NCBI RefSeq assembly: GCF_035046485.1
Contig: NC_085136.1
Span: forward strand, 77,827,734-77,891,733
Length of the DNA: 64,000 bases
Origin: Aedes albopictus
Lineage: Eukaryota > Arthropoda > Insecta > Diptera > Culicidae
Reading direction: 5' to 3'
Shown here: positions 11,859 to 23,795 of the stretch, piece by piece
Position numbering within the stretch: position 1 is the stretch's first letter
Layout of the letters: every line of letters begins with the position of its first letter
Program-made: the position numbers and the translations under genes
The notes under the pieces: model-generated
Database searches by the model: none
Told to the model about the DNA's origin: nothing
Seen by the model: only the letters and a program-made list of their open reading frames with translations

Positions 11859-12540
11859 CACGCAGAAAAATGGCGCTTGTTTAAAACAATAAAACGCATG
11901 GTTGATTTTCAAACTGAGAATTTACTTATTCCAAAGTTATATTTAATTGTTTTCATAAAAACAACCGATTACCATCACTTCATATAATGTCAAAAATTTC
12001 ATTTGTTTCAACTAAATAAAAACCATAAACATGGTCCGAAAGCACTCACACTTCTATAAAATGCTTACCCCAACATCGCCACAACGAAGAAGGTGGAGCA
12101 AATCCATCACGCCAACTCCCAAGTGCAGCTTTGGCCGTGATGGATAACGCGCAAGTACTCACGACAGCATCCACAAAAAGTTGATTGGTTTCGCCTTTTT
12201 TGTCTTTTTTAGTCGTTCTCCTCCCCATTCGCTTACCGACGGTCTAAAAATAGATTTCCGAGCTGCCGCAGTTGCTGCCGTCACCACCACAATCACATTC
12301 CGGGTTTGTTAGTGGCAAAAGTGCAGTCGTTTGAATCAATCCATTATTTCATGTTGAAAATACCATATCTCTGTTTGTTTTACCAAACTGTCAAAAATTT
12401 CGACAAATGAAAATATTTGTATTATCAAACAATAGAACAGTTCAGTTTAAACTAGAAATCAGTTTGTCGCTATAGTAAACTGAAAAATCGGTTGATTTGA
12501 ACTAGAATTTAATTCTGTTTACAATTTATTTTTCTGCGTG
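11859..12540. mobile_element. Non-autonomous element with CACGCAGAAAAAT ends
   Basis: Terminal inverted repeats CACGCAGAAAAAT (11859) and ATTTTTCTGCGTG-like (ends 12540) bound a 682-bp AT-rich segment. Inside are TTTTAAAACAATAAAAC-type stretches and a more GC-rich patch at 12050-12310 that may be a further insertion. There is no transposase. Confidence 0.6.
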
Positions 12541-12779
12541 TTTTCTGCGACCGAGAGCACCTCTGCGTTCCCACAACCCGCACGGACTGGGGTATTTGTT
12601 AGACGGAAAGGATGGGAGATCAGGGAGTCACCGTTGGGTCGGTGATGCGATCCATGGATAAGGGTTATTTCTCGGGTTATTTATAGTAATAGATTGTGTG
12701 GTGAATACTATGATGAAGGTCAAGCGGCACAGTTCGCTTTGGTTGCATAACTTGTAGGTGCCGTTATATACACTGTGCT

Positions 12780-12990
12780 GTGGAAGTTGAAAAGAAGGGA
12801 AACGAATTTTTCAATTCGTTTCTGGTTCTAGCGATGGCTATGAACATATACATGAGTTGCATATCTAGAGAAGAGAGAGAAAATAGATAGAAAGATAAAA
12901 AGTAGGGGGAAAGGGACGGGCCGGAGATTGAATCCATGACCTTCTGCATACGAATCTGAAGCGGTAGCCACTAGACCACCAAGCCCGTCT
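12780..12990 (-). mobile_element. tRNA-derived SINE, minus strand
   Basis: Read from 12990 on the minus strand, GGTGGTCTAGTGGCTACCGC (A-box) is followed by GGTCATGGATTCAATCTCC (B-box) in a tRNA-like fold. A purine-rich body with GATA/GAGA tracts follows. The 3' limit is uncertain and may lie nearer 12660. Confidence 0.7.
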
Positions 12991-12999
12991 ATTCCCGTA

Positions 13000-13955
13000 G
13001 AACTCGTGGAGGAGTTTTCGAGAAATTCCCGAATAATTCGTGAAAAAAAACCCGAGGAACTCCTAGAAGAATTTCATCGAGGAATTTCCGGACAAATTTT
13101 CGTGGATCTCCTCGAGGAATTCCCAAAGAAATCCTGGAAGAATTCTCTAGGAACTCCTTGAGGTATTACCCGAATATCCCTTGAAGAGATTTCCGAGGAA
13201 CTCCTGTAAAAAATCTCCGAGGAACTCGTGGAGAAATTCCCGAGGAACTCTTGCAAGAATATCCGAGGATCTTTTGGAGGAATTCCCGAAGAACTTCTGA
13301 GGAATTCTCGAGAAACTCCAGGATGTATTCAAGAGGAACTTCCGAAGGATTTCTCGAGGAACTCCGGGTTTTCTGAGTAATACATGAAGGAAATTCCTAA
13401 AAACTTCTGGAAAAATTCCAAAGGATCTCCTTGAGTAATTCCTCAGGAATTCCTAAAAGAATTCCCAAGGTACTACTGAAAAAAATCTCGGCAAACTGCT
13501 GGAGGAAATTCCGAGAAACTCCTGGGGGAATTCCCAAAGAAGTCTTTAAGAAATTCTGGAGGAACTCCTAAAATAGCTCTTGGAGTTTCCAAATAATTCC
13601 AGGAGTTATGCTCGAGAAACTCCTGGAGGTATTTCAGGACGAGTTCGCAAAGAATTCCAGGAGGAATCCCTGAGAAAATCCTGGAGGAATTTCAGAGGAA
13701 CTCCGGCAGGAATTCTCGTGGAACTCGTGGAGGTATTCCGAGGAACTCCTGGAGGAATTCCCAAGGATCTCCTGGAGTGATTCCTAAGGAACTTCTGAAG
13801 GAATTCCCGAGGATCGCTTGAAAAAGTTCTCGGCAAACTTCTGGAGGAATTCCCGAAAAAATATTGGAGGAATACCCGATGAACTCCTGTAGGTACTCTA
13901 GAGGAACTCCTGCAGGAATTTCCTAGGAACTCCTGAAAATTTTCTCGACTCCCTG
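13000..13955. repeat. Degenerate 12-bp array, locus 2
   Basis: Nearly 1 kb of units such as GAGGAATTCCCG, GAGGAACTCCTG and GAAATTCTGGAG repeats mostly every 12 bp. Because the period is divisible by three, open frames of 60-76 codons occur on both strands, but they are by-products of the repeat. No gene is present. Confidence 0.85.
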
Positions 13956-14125
13956 GGCATAGTGTATCATTGCCCTTGCCTCACAATATACAAATTCATG
14001 AAATGGCAGGCAAAGGAAGACCTTCAATTAATAACTATGGAAGTGCTCAAAGATCACTAAGTTGAAGAGACTAGCAGACTAAGTTCCAGTTGGAACGTCG
14101 AGCCAGAAAAAAAGAAAGAAAAAGA
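13956..14125 (+). mobile_element. SINE body fragment without tRNA head
   Basis: This matches the body of the SINEs at 3446 and 36562 (GACTCCCTGGGCATAGTGTA, AACTATGGAAGTGCTCA) and ends in AAAAAAAGAAAGAAAAAG. The tRNA-like head is missing, so it is a 5'-truncated copy. Confidence 0.75.
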
Positions 14126-14462
14126 ACCTTTTGGGCCTCATGACCTATTGGACTTCATGACCTATTGGGCCTTATGACCTATTGGGCCTCATGATCTATT
14201 GAATCTTAGGGTTCATTCAAATATTACGTAACGCAAAATTTGTCAATTTTAGACCCCCTCCCTCCACCAGTTAACAACTTTTGTATGGAAAATTTAGAAC
14301 TTTTGTATATAGCGTAACACAGCGCTAGACCACCCCCCTTTGCGTTACGCAATATTCGAACGAACCCTTATGACCTATTGGATCTTATGACCTATTGACC
14401 TCATGATCTCAGCTTAATGACCTATTCGGCCTTATGACCTTTTTGGCCTAATGACCTATTGG
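14126..14462. repeat. 17-bp minisatellite split by a MITE
   Basis: Units of the type GGGCCTTATGACCTATT recur at 14126-14206 and resume at 14370-14462. A foldback element with ends GGGTTCATTC / GAACGAACCC occupies 14209-14367, with TTA on each side. The same unit family appears at 26355-26535 and, as 16-bp units, at 39699-40320. Confidence 0.8.
14209..14367. mobile_element. Foldback MITE in the 17-bp minisatellite
   Basis: Inverted ends GGGTTCATTCAAATATTACG and its near complement span about 35 bp, with TTA at both flanks. It shares end sequence with the element at 11387-11554. It has no coding capacity. Confidence 0.8.
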
Positions 14463-14904
14463 CGGAATCATGAAACGAATATTATATTGCGACATTTGCA
14501 CCCATTTAGACTCGGCCGAAATTCATTATCATCACAGTCGAATTTCGCACACGACTTCGCAGCGGCTGGCATACACAAGTTAGGTTGAGTTCGTGACAGG
14601 GGCGTCGGGTGCACAACAGGTAAACAAAATAAGTTTGATTAGTGTGAAATGCGGCTGGAAAATGATGATTCAGTGGATTCTCTAATTATCACAGTAGTCT
14701 AAACATTGGCGAGAAACCCAATAGAAATACCTGAAATGATAATAGGTCTCGTCCAGAATTTATTGAATGAATTCCCCTTGTAATAACAACCACTAACGTA
14801 GGCAGCCTTTTCTTTTTTGATTAATTCTTTTTTCATAAATACTAAGAAAAGCGGGATGAAGAAGAGGGCAAGTCTCTTGTCTTGTGTATTTACAACTGAG
14901 ATTC
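14463..14904. repeat. Dispersed repeat, inverse copy of 21818-21995
   Basis: Positions 14722-14890 are the inverse complement of 21818-21995, sharing CATCCCGCTTTTCTTAGTAT and GTGGTTGTTATTACAAGG. The stretch before it (14463-14720) shows nothing recognisable. The element type is unknown. Confidence 0.55.
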
Positions 14905-17420
14905 CTACAAAAGTGCTGCTGTGAATCCTCCAGATATTTCTTTAAAATTTCTTGCTGTTATTCCTTCAGGGGTTTCCAGTAGTATTTTAAGCGAAATTCC
15001 TAAGGAGAGAAATCTGGAAAAATCATTGGAAATATCTATAGAAATCCTTGGAGAAATCACAGAATGGATGTGTAGGTATTTGATAACGTGGACATACTTC
15101 TGGAGCAATCTCTGCAAGAATTTCAGCATTTCAGCAGGAGTTCCTTGAGAAGTTATCCAAAGATTTCTTCATTTTCCCAAGAGTTCCTCTTGACATTTTC
15201 GGCGGATTTCTCCAAGAGTTTCTTCAGAAATTCCTCTAGGAAATCTTCTAGGATACCTACCGTAATATTTACATTAATCCATTGTGTATTGTTCTCAAAA
15301 TTCTGTGCCAAAGTTATACTGAATCGGATACAGGAGAAAATAGACGCGGCTCTCCGGTGGCAGCGATATCAACAGAAATTCGAGAACGTAAATGGAGGAA
15401 GTCGACCACACACCACGAAAGAACGGAGACGAAATCTGCAAGCAAGCGCTGGATTGGAATCCGGCAGGACATCGCAGCAGAGACAGAACCAGGAGCCCGT
15501 GGCGACGAAGCCTCAACAAGCAAATCAAAGAAAGCGAACCTGACCTGGGTCCAGGTCAAGGCTGAAGCCAGCTGCAGCCCAGGATGAAGATCTTTTACGT
15601 TGGCCCTATGTACCCCCAGAGGTGCTCAGGATACATCAGTGAGTGAGTGATTCCTGCAGAAGTTCCTTCGGTGATTGCTACAGGGATGTTTAAAAGGTAC
15701 CTCCAAAAATTCACCATGGAGATTACTCAAGAATGCGTGCTGAGTTTCCGCCAAGATTACTTCATATGATTCCTACAGGAATTTCTTTCGAAATTATCAA
15801 ATAATATCTTCACAAACTTACCCATGTTTTTTTTGCCAAATTTCTCTAGTGATTTTTCTCTGAATTTCTCTTCGTATTCTGGAAATCCTCTTCAAATTTC
15901 TTTGAGAATTCCTGTTGAAAGTGGTCCTGAAATGGTACTGTGGTTTTCAAGGCTTTCGTGGTGGGAATCCTACAAGAAGTGTTGCTGGAACTCTTCAAGC
16001 AATTCCTGCTAGAAATACTTCAGGAGGATTCCCAAAAGCAAAAACTGCAGAAATACCATCTAGAAGTGCTCTCAAAAGATTTGGGAAGCCTGCTGGGGTG
16101 TCTCTAAAAACTCTTCCTGGGATTCCTCAAGGAAATCTCTTGTCATTCTTCCAGAAATTTCAGCTATGATCCTTCAGAGAATTTGTGAAAGATAACTCTA
16201 GGAATTTCTTATTGTATTCCAGTCATTACTGCTGAGATTCCTTCAAGATCTACTACTGATTTTTTCGAATTCTTGAGAAATTTCATGCATTTTCAGCATT
16301 TCCAATTATTACTGTTGAGAATCTTCCAGGAATTCCTGGATGATTTCCTGCAGGTGGGAAACTCAGAAAAAATCCTGGAGGATTCCAGTCTGAAATTTAT
16401 AGAAGAATCCCAGCTGCAGTCCAGTAGCAATCCCAGCAGTAGTTCCCAAAATAATCTGAAGGGGATTCCTAGTAGGAGTACTTAGTTTCTCAAGAAATCC
16501 ATGCTGGTATCGCTGGAGGAATCCCAGCAAGAATTTTTAGTAAAAATTGTGCAAAATAGTGCAAAAATTGCTGAAGAATAAATTATAAAGGAATCATTGA
16601 AACTACAGGCGGAATTTATGAAGGAATTTCGAGAGCAATTTCTGAAAGTATCTATGGAGACATCACTGGAAGAACTTTTGCAGGATTTTTTAGAAAAATC
16701 CGTGGAGGAATTCATGAAAAAATACTTGGAGAAATCACAGGAAGAATTCCTGCAGGAACTTCAAGTGGACTCCCTGGAAAAATCCTGGATGGTATCAGCA
16801 ATCCATGTAGCAATTCCTAGAGGAACCCAACAGGCATTCCGGAGACAATCCAAGAGAAATTTATGAAAACATTATCTTGGAATTCTTCAACAAATGCCTG
16901 ATGGGATTATTTTAAATATTCTTGTTGGGATTGCTTCAAAGGTGTCTGCAATAGTTCTTTTACATATCCTTACAAGGATTCCTCCAGAGATTTATCTAAG
17001 GGGTCCTATAGAAAATCCTCTTGCTATGTCTCCAGAGATTTCTTCAAGAATTCCTTCAGGACTATGTCTTAGAATAGCAACAGATATTACTACTAGGACT
17101 TCTCCAGAAATTACTGATGGAGTTTCTCAAGCATTTTCAGCTGAAAGAACTTCAGGATGATCTGTAGCGAGAGATACCTGCGTAATCTCAGCAAAAGTTC
17201 CTGATGGTTTCTACCAGAAATTTATAAATAAATATTCCTGAAGTAATACCAGTAAGAATTTCTAAAAGAATGTCAAGGTGATTTCAAATAGGAATTACTG
17301 GGAACATTCTAAAACATTCTAAGAACATTTTTGTAGTAATTCTCGTAGAAATCCTTGAAGGAATCACAGCAGTAAATTTCGAAGGAATCTCAGCTGTAAA
17401 TACTAGAGTTGGCATGCTTC
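14905..17420. repeat. Degenerate 12-bp array, locus 3
   Basis: Units such as ATTCCTTCAGGA, GAATTCCTGGAG and AAATTTCTTCAG repeat with loose 12-15-bp spacing over 14905-15280 and 15657-17420. A LINE 3' fragment divides the two blocks. Open frames of up to 89 codons follow from the repeat and are not genes. Confidence 0.75.
15283..15656 (+). pseudogene. LINE 3' fragment with (TGAG)n tail
   Basis: A start resembling an RT motif, KVILNRIQEKIDAALR, is followed after a deletion by KNGDEICKQALDWNPAGHR (about 15412-15470, in a different frame) and a short stretch to a tail CAGTGAGTGAGTGA at 15640-15654. This matches the 3' coding end of a CR1/RTE-X-like element rather than the JAM1-like RTE found elsewhere here. 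It is internally deleted and frameshifted. It interrupts the 12-bp array. Confidence 0.65.
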
Positions 17421-18190
17421 TCACTCTCCTAAATAAGCACAAGACAAAGACAGATGGAAGAGGGGGATTAGCCGAGTTCTGGCAGCACTGCAATTTCCAT
17501 TGCACGCATCTCCCTATCGTCGCGCAGTTTTCGGGTCTTTTATAAGTGATTACGGTCGTTTTAATATCGAAACGTGCTACAATCGATGGAATACGGGCAT
17601 ATCTCTCGGATTAGTACGAAAAATCGATGGAGTGCTAAATTGAAGTAGCTATTTTGTGAATTTAAACATGCCCCGTACTAGCTGCCATTATTTTCTTAAT
17701 GGCCTACCGCAAGCTTTTTCTTCTCCACAAATGCGGTGCTAGCAGTGTGTGCAACGTATGCACAAGTGTACGTCAAATATGAGTGGAATTCGAGTTCGTA
17801 TTAGTGTGGCATGCTCTGTGGCTTTGTAGCAATGATGACGTGGGAAAGTGTGTGCATAACGAAAAGAATCCAGAAACGTGCGGCTTCAAGTGAATGGAAT
17901 AAGTGAAGAATTCTGTAGACGCCACCACCACAACCAAGCGACAGTGAGAGACCAATGAGAGTATATTACAGGTGGGGAAGAAGAAGAGATGGCTATGTAT
18001 TAGTAAGCAAAGAAAAATGTAAACACAAATAGTGACGTCACTATTTGACACGCGTTCTTATGGGAGCTCGCTTTGCTTGTAGTAGTGACATGTTTTGCAC
18101 CAGACACGGATCTCACGCACACGAAGTATCTTCTTCCCCACCTGTAATATACTCTCATTGGTGAGAGACTATCTGCTGAAAATACTGGCT
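17421..18190. other. Intergenic stretch with long inverted repeat and CRE-like palindrome
   Basis: A 30-bp sequence at 17953-17982 (CAATGAGAGTATATTACAGG...) returns as its exact complement at 18131-18160. Between the arms is a 22-bp perfect palindrome (18026-18047) centred on TGACGTCA. A block of about 36 bp at 17433-17468 (ACAAGACAAAGACAGATGGA...) is repeated at 21821-21857. No gene was recognised. Confidence 0.55.
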
Positions 18191-19771
18191 GCCCAACATA
18201 ATTCTTAAGTGCCCCACACAATGCATACGTTTGCGTGTGCGTGACAGTAGTTTGACACATTTCCCATGGGAAAACTGTCAAAAAAACGCAAACCTCGACG
18301 GAACGGACGCTATGTGTTCCAGGCTTTAGACCTGGGTCTTGGAGATGAAAACCGGTGAGAATGTTTCATGCAAAATACTTTTCCCCCATTATCTGTTAAT
18401 TTATCATTATCTAACATATTTAGTTTCCATTGTACTCAAACATTCTATCAACATAAACGAACTAATTGCCCTTATATATTTTGCTTCCATTTGACAACAC
18501 ATTGTGGATTGAAAAGTGGGAACTTTCTCCCTAAAAGCCCACCACCACAAGCCCAAGTGAGTTTCGACTACTCACCTCCAGATGTCGCTAATGGAAAAGC
18601 TCTGGCACTGGTATCGCACAACCTTGACATTACAAAAGCTGCTTCTACCTTCTCTCATAACTACAATATAACTGAAAAGCTGAGAAAACATAACTGTTTC
18701 GTATGCACCTATCGACAGGGGTTTTAAATTAGGAAAGGTACGACGCGAAGTAGTTTGACATCAGAACGAGCATAATTTATATTTCGGTGTTCATAATGTT
18801 TCAGGCCTTAGTTTTAGAAGCGGCTTTGGCATCCCGGCAGATGACTACCCGATGCTGCTGTCCGTGAAATTTGCTTCGGTAAAAAGCTCTCTTGCACAAA
18901 TGCTAGGCGCACGCGTAAAATCATTCATGCTCAAGTGTATTTGGGTTGCATTTATTACTAAGATAATAGTTCACTTTCAGCAGGATTATTTGTATGATGA
19001 AATCAACGAATAGAATCATTCCGAAATCTATACACATATTTACGATGTACAAAAAATAATCGGATTATTATTATTATTAATTAATTCATACTAATAGGTA
19101 TATCATATTATATGTGTGGATTTTTATCGCGAACCACTGAATGGTCCATGCTCAGCAAGTGATACATTCGCGATTGTAACATTTCATGAACCAACATGCT
19201 CGGGAACGCTCCCCGAAATGCTGTTCATTCTCTTGCCCGGTTCGATACGAGAGCGCAATCAAGAGAGAAGATGCTCGATGACGCTAATGAAAGCGATGCA
19301 TTCGGTAAGAATATTTTATTGCCATAATTCTTTTTTTATTGTGACTACACAACCTGCAACGTTATGAATACAGTTAAATTAAATAGTATTTCACGTTTTT
19401 AAAGCGAAAACGCATTAAATACTGATGAAAATAACGATTATTCACAGTTGCCCCAAGCCAACGATGAGCGATCATCGGTAAGTGTTACACTTAGCGATGC
19501 CCGCTCATCGCCGCAGCTTGTTTATATCGGAGTATCCTCTTTGTGTTCCTTCGTGAACCATGCGACTCGACGAGAGAACATACACCGCTTGGTAATTGAA
19601 ACAGAACCAACAGAAGGGAAGAAAAACTGCCGAGTGGTTCACTGATCACTTTTTCGTCCAAACACTGATCATATAATAATCATTTCTATAATTTTAACTA
19701 GCCAAAGCTGCCGGTTGAGTGTGTGAGCTTAAGCGTGCATGCAGCACGCGGTATGTCGATGATGTCGCATG
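18191..19771. other. Low-repeat stretch, no confirmed gene
   Basis: The region has fewer recognisable repeats than its surroundings. Small open segments abut splice-like signals: an open stretch ending at GTAAGA (19305), and CACAG at 19442-19446 followed by 30 bp and GTAAGT. Their translations match nothing I know. I do not call a gene. Confidence 0.3.
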
Positions 19772-20265
19772 CACCGAGAAAAATTTCTACTCAATGACTG
19801 AGTTGGCCTTACTCAGAAATCGAAAAATCCTTTGTTTTCTTACTCAGTTTCGGCTAAAAGTGGGACAACCCATTGGCAATGGGTTGTCCCACTTTTAACC
19901 GAAACTGAGTAAGAAAACAAAGGATTTTTCGATTTCTGAGTAAGACCAACTCAGTCACTGAGTAGAAATTTTTCCCTGTGTGACATATATGGTTGTCTCC
20001 GTTGTCTCTGTCTTACAGGAAAAAAAAAAAATGTGTATCTTATTGGATTTTTGCTGCACAGGGAAAAATTTCTACTCAGTGACTGAGTTGGTCTTACTCA
20101 GAAATCGAAAAATCCTTTGTTTTCTTACTCAGTTTCCGTTAAAAGTGGGACAACCCATTGCCAATGGGTTGTCCCACTTTTAGCCGAAACTGAGTAAGAA
20201 AACAAAGGATTTTTCGATTTCTGAGTAAGGCCAACTCAGTCATTGAGTAGAAATTTTTCTCGGTG
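19772..20265. mobile_element. Two palindromic MITEs in mirror arrangement
   Basis: Each unit (19772-19981 and about 20057-20265) is a near-perfect palindrome of roughly 210 bp with arms of about 100 bp, sharing TTACTCAGAAATCGAAAAAT and a central CCCATTGGCAATGGG. The second is the reverse complement of the first down to small variants (TTGGCC versus TTGGTC, CTCGGTG versus CCCTGTG). About 75 bp separates them. No coding capacity is present. Confidence 0.9.
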
Positions 20266-22299
20266 TGGCTTAACATCGGTTTAGGAGGGTTGACGCATTT
20301 TGGACGATTTTTATTGGAGATGGCCCTGCTTCGGTGTTGGGTTCTCGGGCTGGGTGAGTTTCGTTCACCGGTGGATAGATCCATGGTTGCGCACAGAAGT
20401 TCATGCCGCTTGGTATAGGTTTTATTGAGGGGTGGCGAGGAGTGCCTGAGATGGGTCCCTCCGACAGGATGGCCCCAAACCCTATCATCATTTAAATACA
20501 AATTTGTAATGTAGAGTATTTTTAATTATTTAGTCTGCTTCGGAGCTGGTTCGTGTTAGAAAGAGTAACTTCATAAATACAATTTGACTTTCAGGTAATA
20601 TTAGGGAATTGCCGCTTATCTGCTTTCTCGTTAAGTGAACTGTATCCTAGACTGTATCATACATTATATTTACATTGTAATTTTCATATTGTTTTTTTTT
20701 TCCTTGAACCGATATAATGTTTGCTGATAAATTACAATTACAATATTTTCTTTTTAACAAATATGGATTTTGAAAACGAAAACCAATTACCATCAATTAA
20801 TATAAGGGTAGCATTTACTATGCTTAAGGTACCTGTTGACATTATATAACATACAAATTATATATTTAGGTTGGAAGCAATTAAAAGGGCATCATTGAAG
20901 TTGCAATCGGTCATGCAATGGATTGCCATCCGGAATCTGGTGGGAAGATATAATAACATCCTTTTTCTATCCCAACAGTTGTAAAGGATTCAGGCAATCA
21001 GGTGAAAAAATATCTTAAACAACAACTACAAGACTTCAACAATTCTCGTCGACGAACAATGATTCTTATATTCACTAACCTTATTGCATTATACCATATT
21101 TTATTCTATTTCATTGTGTATATTTTGTTACCTTCAATTGCATTGTACTATATTTCACTACATATTTTTACATTCCTGATTATATTTCATTATTACAACA
21201 ACATCCCACCCTACCATCTAGGCCGTATAAGGACTTGGCAGCGGAAAGTACTCATTCAAATTACTTATTTGATACCTTATTTATTTCGCTAAATTTAATT
21301 TTACTACATTATATTTCATTATTATTTTGATTGATTGTACCATATTCTGATATTATATTTCATAATAATATATTATACTATTGACTTTATAATTAAATGG
21401 GGTTGGGAGGGTGCATCAGGGCATCATTGAAGTTGTAACTGTACGATGGAGTGGAGTGCCAGCCAGAGTGTGGTGAGAAGTAACTATAACATCCTTGTAG
21501 ATGGGTTCTTCTATCCCAACAGTTGCAATGGATTTGACGCGCCCTTCTCGGAACAAACCATCCCGTAGAAAGCTTGGCAAGTAATGTGAATGTCATTATT
21601 CACTTTGTTGGATCATACTGTTGGAAGGAGATTCTCTTAAACCCGCGGATTTCGCGTAAGTGTCTCTACTTACGGGTCCGCCACACCCCCTTTTGGCCCT
21701 TCATACAGCGGTATGTTGAAATCAGAGTGATAATGAGATTTAATCTTTACTGTTAAGTGGAACTGCATGCAGAGCAAGACTCAAGCTAGGATGGTGGCTA
21801 CCTACATACATACATACATACACAAGACAAAGACAGATGGAAGAGGGGGATTAGCCCTCTCCTTCATCCCGCTTTTCTTAGTATTTATGAAAAAGAATTA
21901 ATAAAAAAAGAAAAGGGTGCCTACGCTAGTGGTTGTTATTACAAGGAGAATTCTTTCAATAAATTCTGGAGGAGACCTATTATCATTCCAGGTATTTCTA
22001 TAATATTCGTCCCATGATTCCACCAGGAGTTTCTCCAAGGACTCATTAAGAAAAGTTGAGATGCAAGCACTGTTCCACCTGGAGCGTTATTCCAATGATA
22101 AAAAACAGAAGGAGGTGTATTTCATAACAAAGAACAACTTTGTAGAACACACGCAAATTACCAAAAATCCACAGAAAAAGATATAACGAAAAAATTATTT
22201 TGAGGGGTCGTTCACAAAAAACGACACATATCTCTTTCGGCTGTGCAAAACTCGGCATTCGTAAGCCGAGATTCGGCATTCTAAATTAAGTGTGTAACA
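20266..22299. other. AT-rich intergenic DNA with a ~100-bp direct repeat
   Basis: Two related segments, 20887-20990 and 21417-21538, share GGGCATCATTGAAGTTG, ATAACATCCTT and TTCTATCCCAACAGTTG in the same order. A run of TACATA units lies at 21801-21822. The repeat at 21818-21995 is the inverse copy of 14722-14890. No gene is seen. Confidence 0.5.
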
Positions 22300-22515
22300 A
22301 TTGCTTTGAAAGAAGCTTGTCCTCTGCGGTCTGTGCGGATCACAAGAGGTATTCCTGAATGGAACTCTGATCTGTTAGTTCAAAATATCTTCGGATAAAC
22401 TATTCTTTTGTATAGTTACGAATCTCTAGCTTCCGCCCGAGAATTATAGCTATACAATCGACTTAGTGGGCCCTATAAAGCTCTGCTAACTTAAAATCTC
22501 CAGGAGCAAATGGAG
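22300..22515 (+). pseudogene. I/LOA-like LINE fragment, copy 3
   Basis: The segment contains GAAGCTTGTCCTCTGCGGTC and AGAGGTATTCCTGAATGGAA, matching 41766-41830, and after an internal deletion TCTTCGGATAAACTATTCTT, matching 42140-42270. It is more diverged than copy 1 and is non-coding. It ends at the start of the satellite. Confidence 0.8.
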
Positions 22516-22532
22516 GTTTGTCCTTTTTTACA

Positions 22533-22562
22533 CTTCTTACACCCATAAGAAGGGTATAAATA
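22533..22562 (+). promoter_or_regulatory. Hairpin plus TATAAATA leader, copy 1
   Basis: The stem CTTCTTA (22533-22539) / TAAGAAG (22546-22552) has the loop CACCCA and is followed at once by TATAAATA at 22555-22562. It heads the first satellite block. A promoter function is inferred from sequence alone. Confidence 0.45.
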
Positions 22563-22665
22563 CCGCTTGGAAAACCGACTTTCGATCCGAGGCCCGCAGG
22601 GCCGAGTCACATACCAATCAACTCAGCTCGACGAATTGAGCAAATGTCTGTATGTGCGTGTGTGT

Positions 22666-22706
<41 letters not shown>

Positions 22707-23503
22707 TGTGTGTGTATGTATGTTACAAAAAAATGTCACTCACGGTTCTCAGCCGTCTGTTGACCGATTTGAGTTCTCTTGGAAGCAAATGAAAGCTACT
22801 ACATCCTAGTAGAACGCTATTGAATTTTATTTTGATTGGACGTTCGGTTACCGCGATATATTTCAAAGAGTGCTAGGGAGTAGTACAACTTAATTATTTT
22901 AGATATTTTTGACAAAGTGTATCACCATAAATTTCTCAGCCGTCTATCAACCGATTTGGGTTCTTAAGGCCCCAAACGAAAGCTACTACATCCTAGTAGA
23001 ACGCTATTGAATTTTTTTTTGATTGGACGTTCGGTTACCGCGATATCTTTCAAAGAGTGCTAGGGAGTAGTACAACTTAATTATTTTAGATATTTTTGAC
23101 AAAGTGTATCACCATAAATTTCTCAGCCGTCTATCAACCGATTCGGGTTCTTAAGGCCCGAAACGAAAGCTACTGCACCCTAGAAGAACGCTTTTGAATT
23201 TCATTCCGATTGGACATTTTGTAACCGAGATATCTTTCGGGGAGTACTTTGGAGTAATACAACTTAACTTTTTAAGAGGTCTTTGACAAAATGCTTCATA
23301 ATAAATGAATCAGCCGTGTGTCAATCGATTTCAGTTCTCTCAGCATCAAATGAAAGCTACAGCATCCAAGTAGTATGCTATTAAATTTCATGCCGTTTGG
23401 ACATTTTGTTTCCGAGATATCTTTCCACGAGTACTAAGGAGTAATGAAATTTACGCTTTTGAGAGATTTTTGATAAAATGTATCATAATATGATAGAATA
23501 GAT

Positions 23504-23793
23504 TTTTTATGATCATATTTGGTTACACAAGTTAGTTATACATGAAAATGCAATTGCATCAAATACATAAAAGCTACTGTCTCTTTGTAAAATTTGAGCT
23601 TAATAAACAGTAGCAAAAATATCATGGAATGTATGTAGGAAAAGCCTTTTTTTATGATCAAATTTGGTTTCTCAAGGAGCTCTGCATGAAAATGCAATTG
23701 CATCAAATACATAAAAGCTACTATCTCTTTGTAATATTTGAGCTTAATAAACAGTAGCAAAAATATCACGGAATGTATGTAGGAAAAGCCTTT
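23504..23793. repeat. 145-bp tandem duplication
   Basis: Two units share TATGATCA, GAAAATGCAATTGCATCAAA and TAAACAGTAGCAAAAATATC; the GATCA motif starts at 23511 and again at 23656. The pair divides the two satellite blocks. No function is apparent. Confidence 0.85.
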
Positions 23794-23795
23794 TT

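Noticed and set aside
13000..17420. CRISPR-like regularly spaced repeats
   Set aside because: There are no unique spacers; the units are contiguous and degenerate, and the genome is eukaryotic.
22653..22718. GT-rich microsatellite as an independent regulatory element
   Set aside because: It is part of the satellite leader and varies in length between the two leaders, as expected of a simple repeat.
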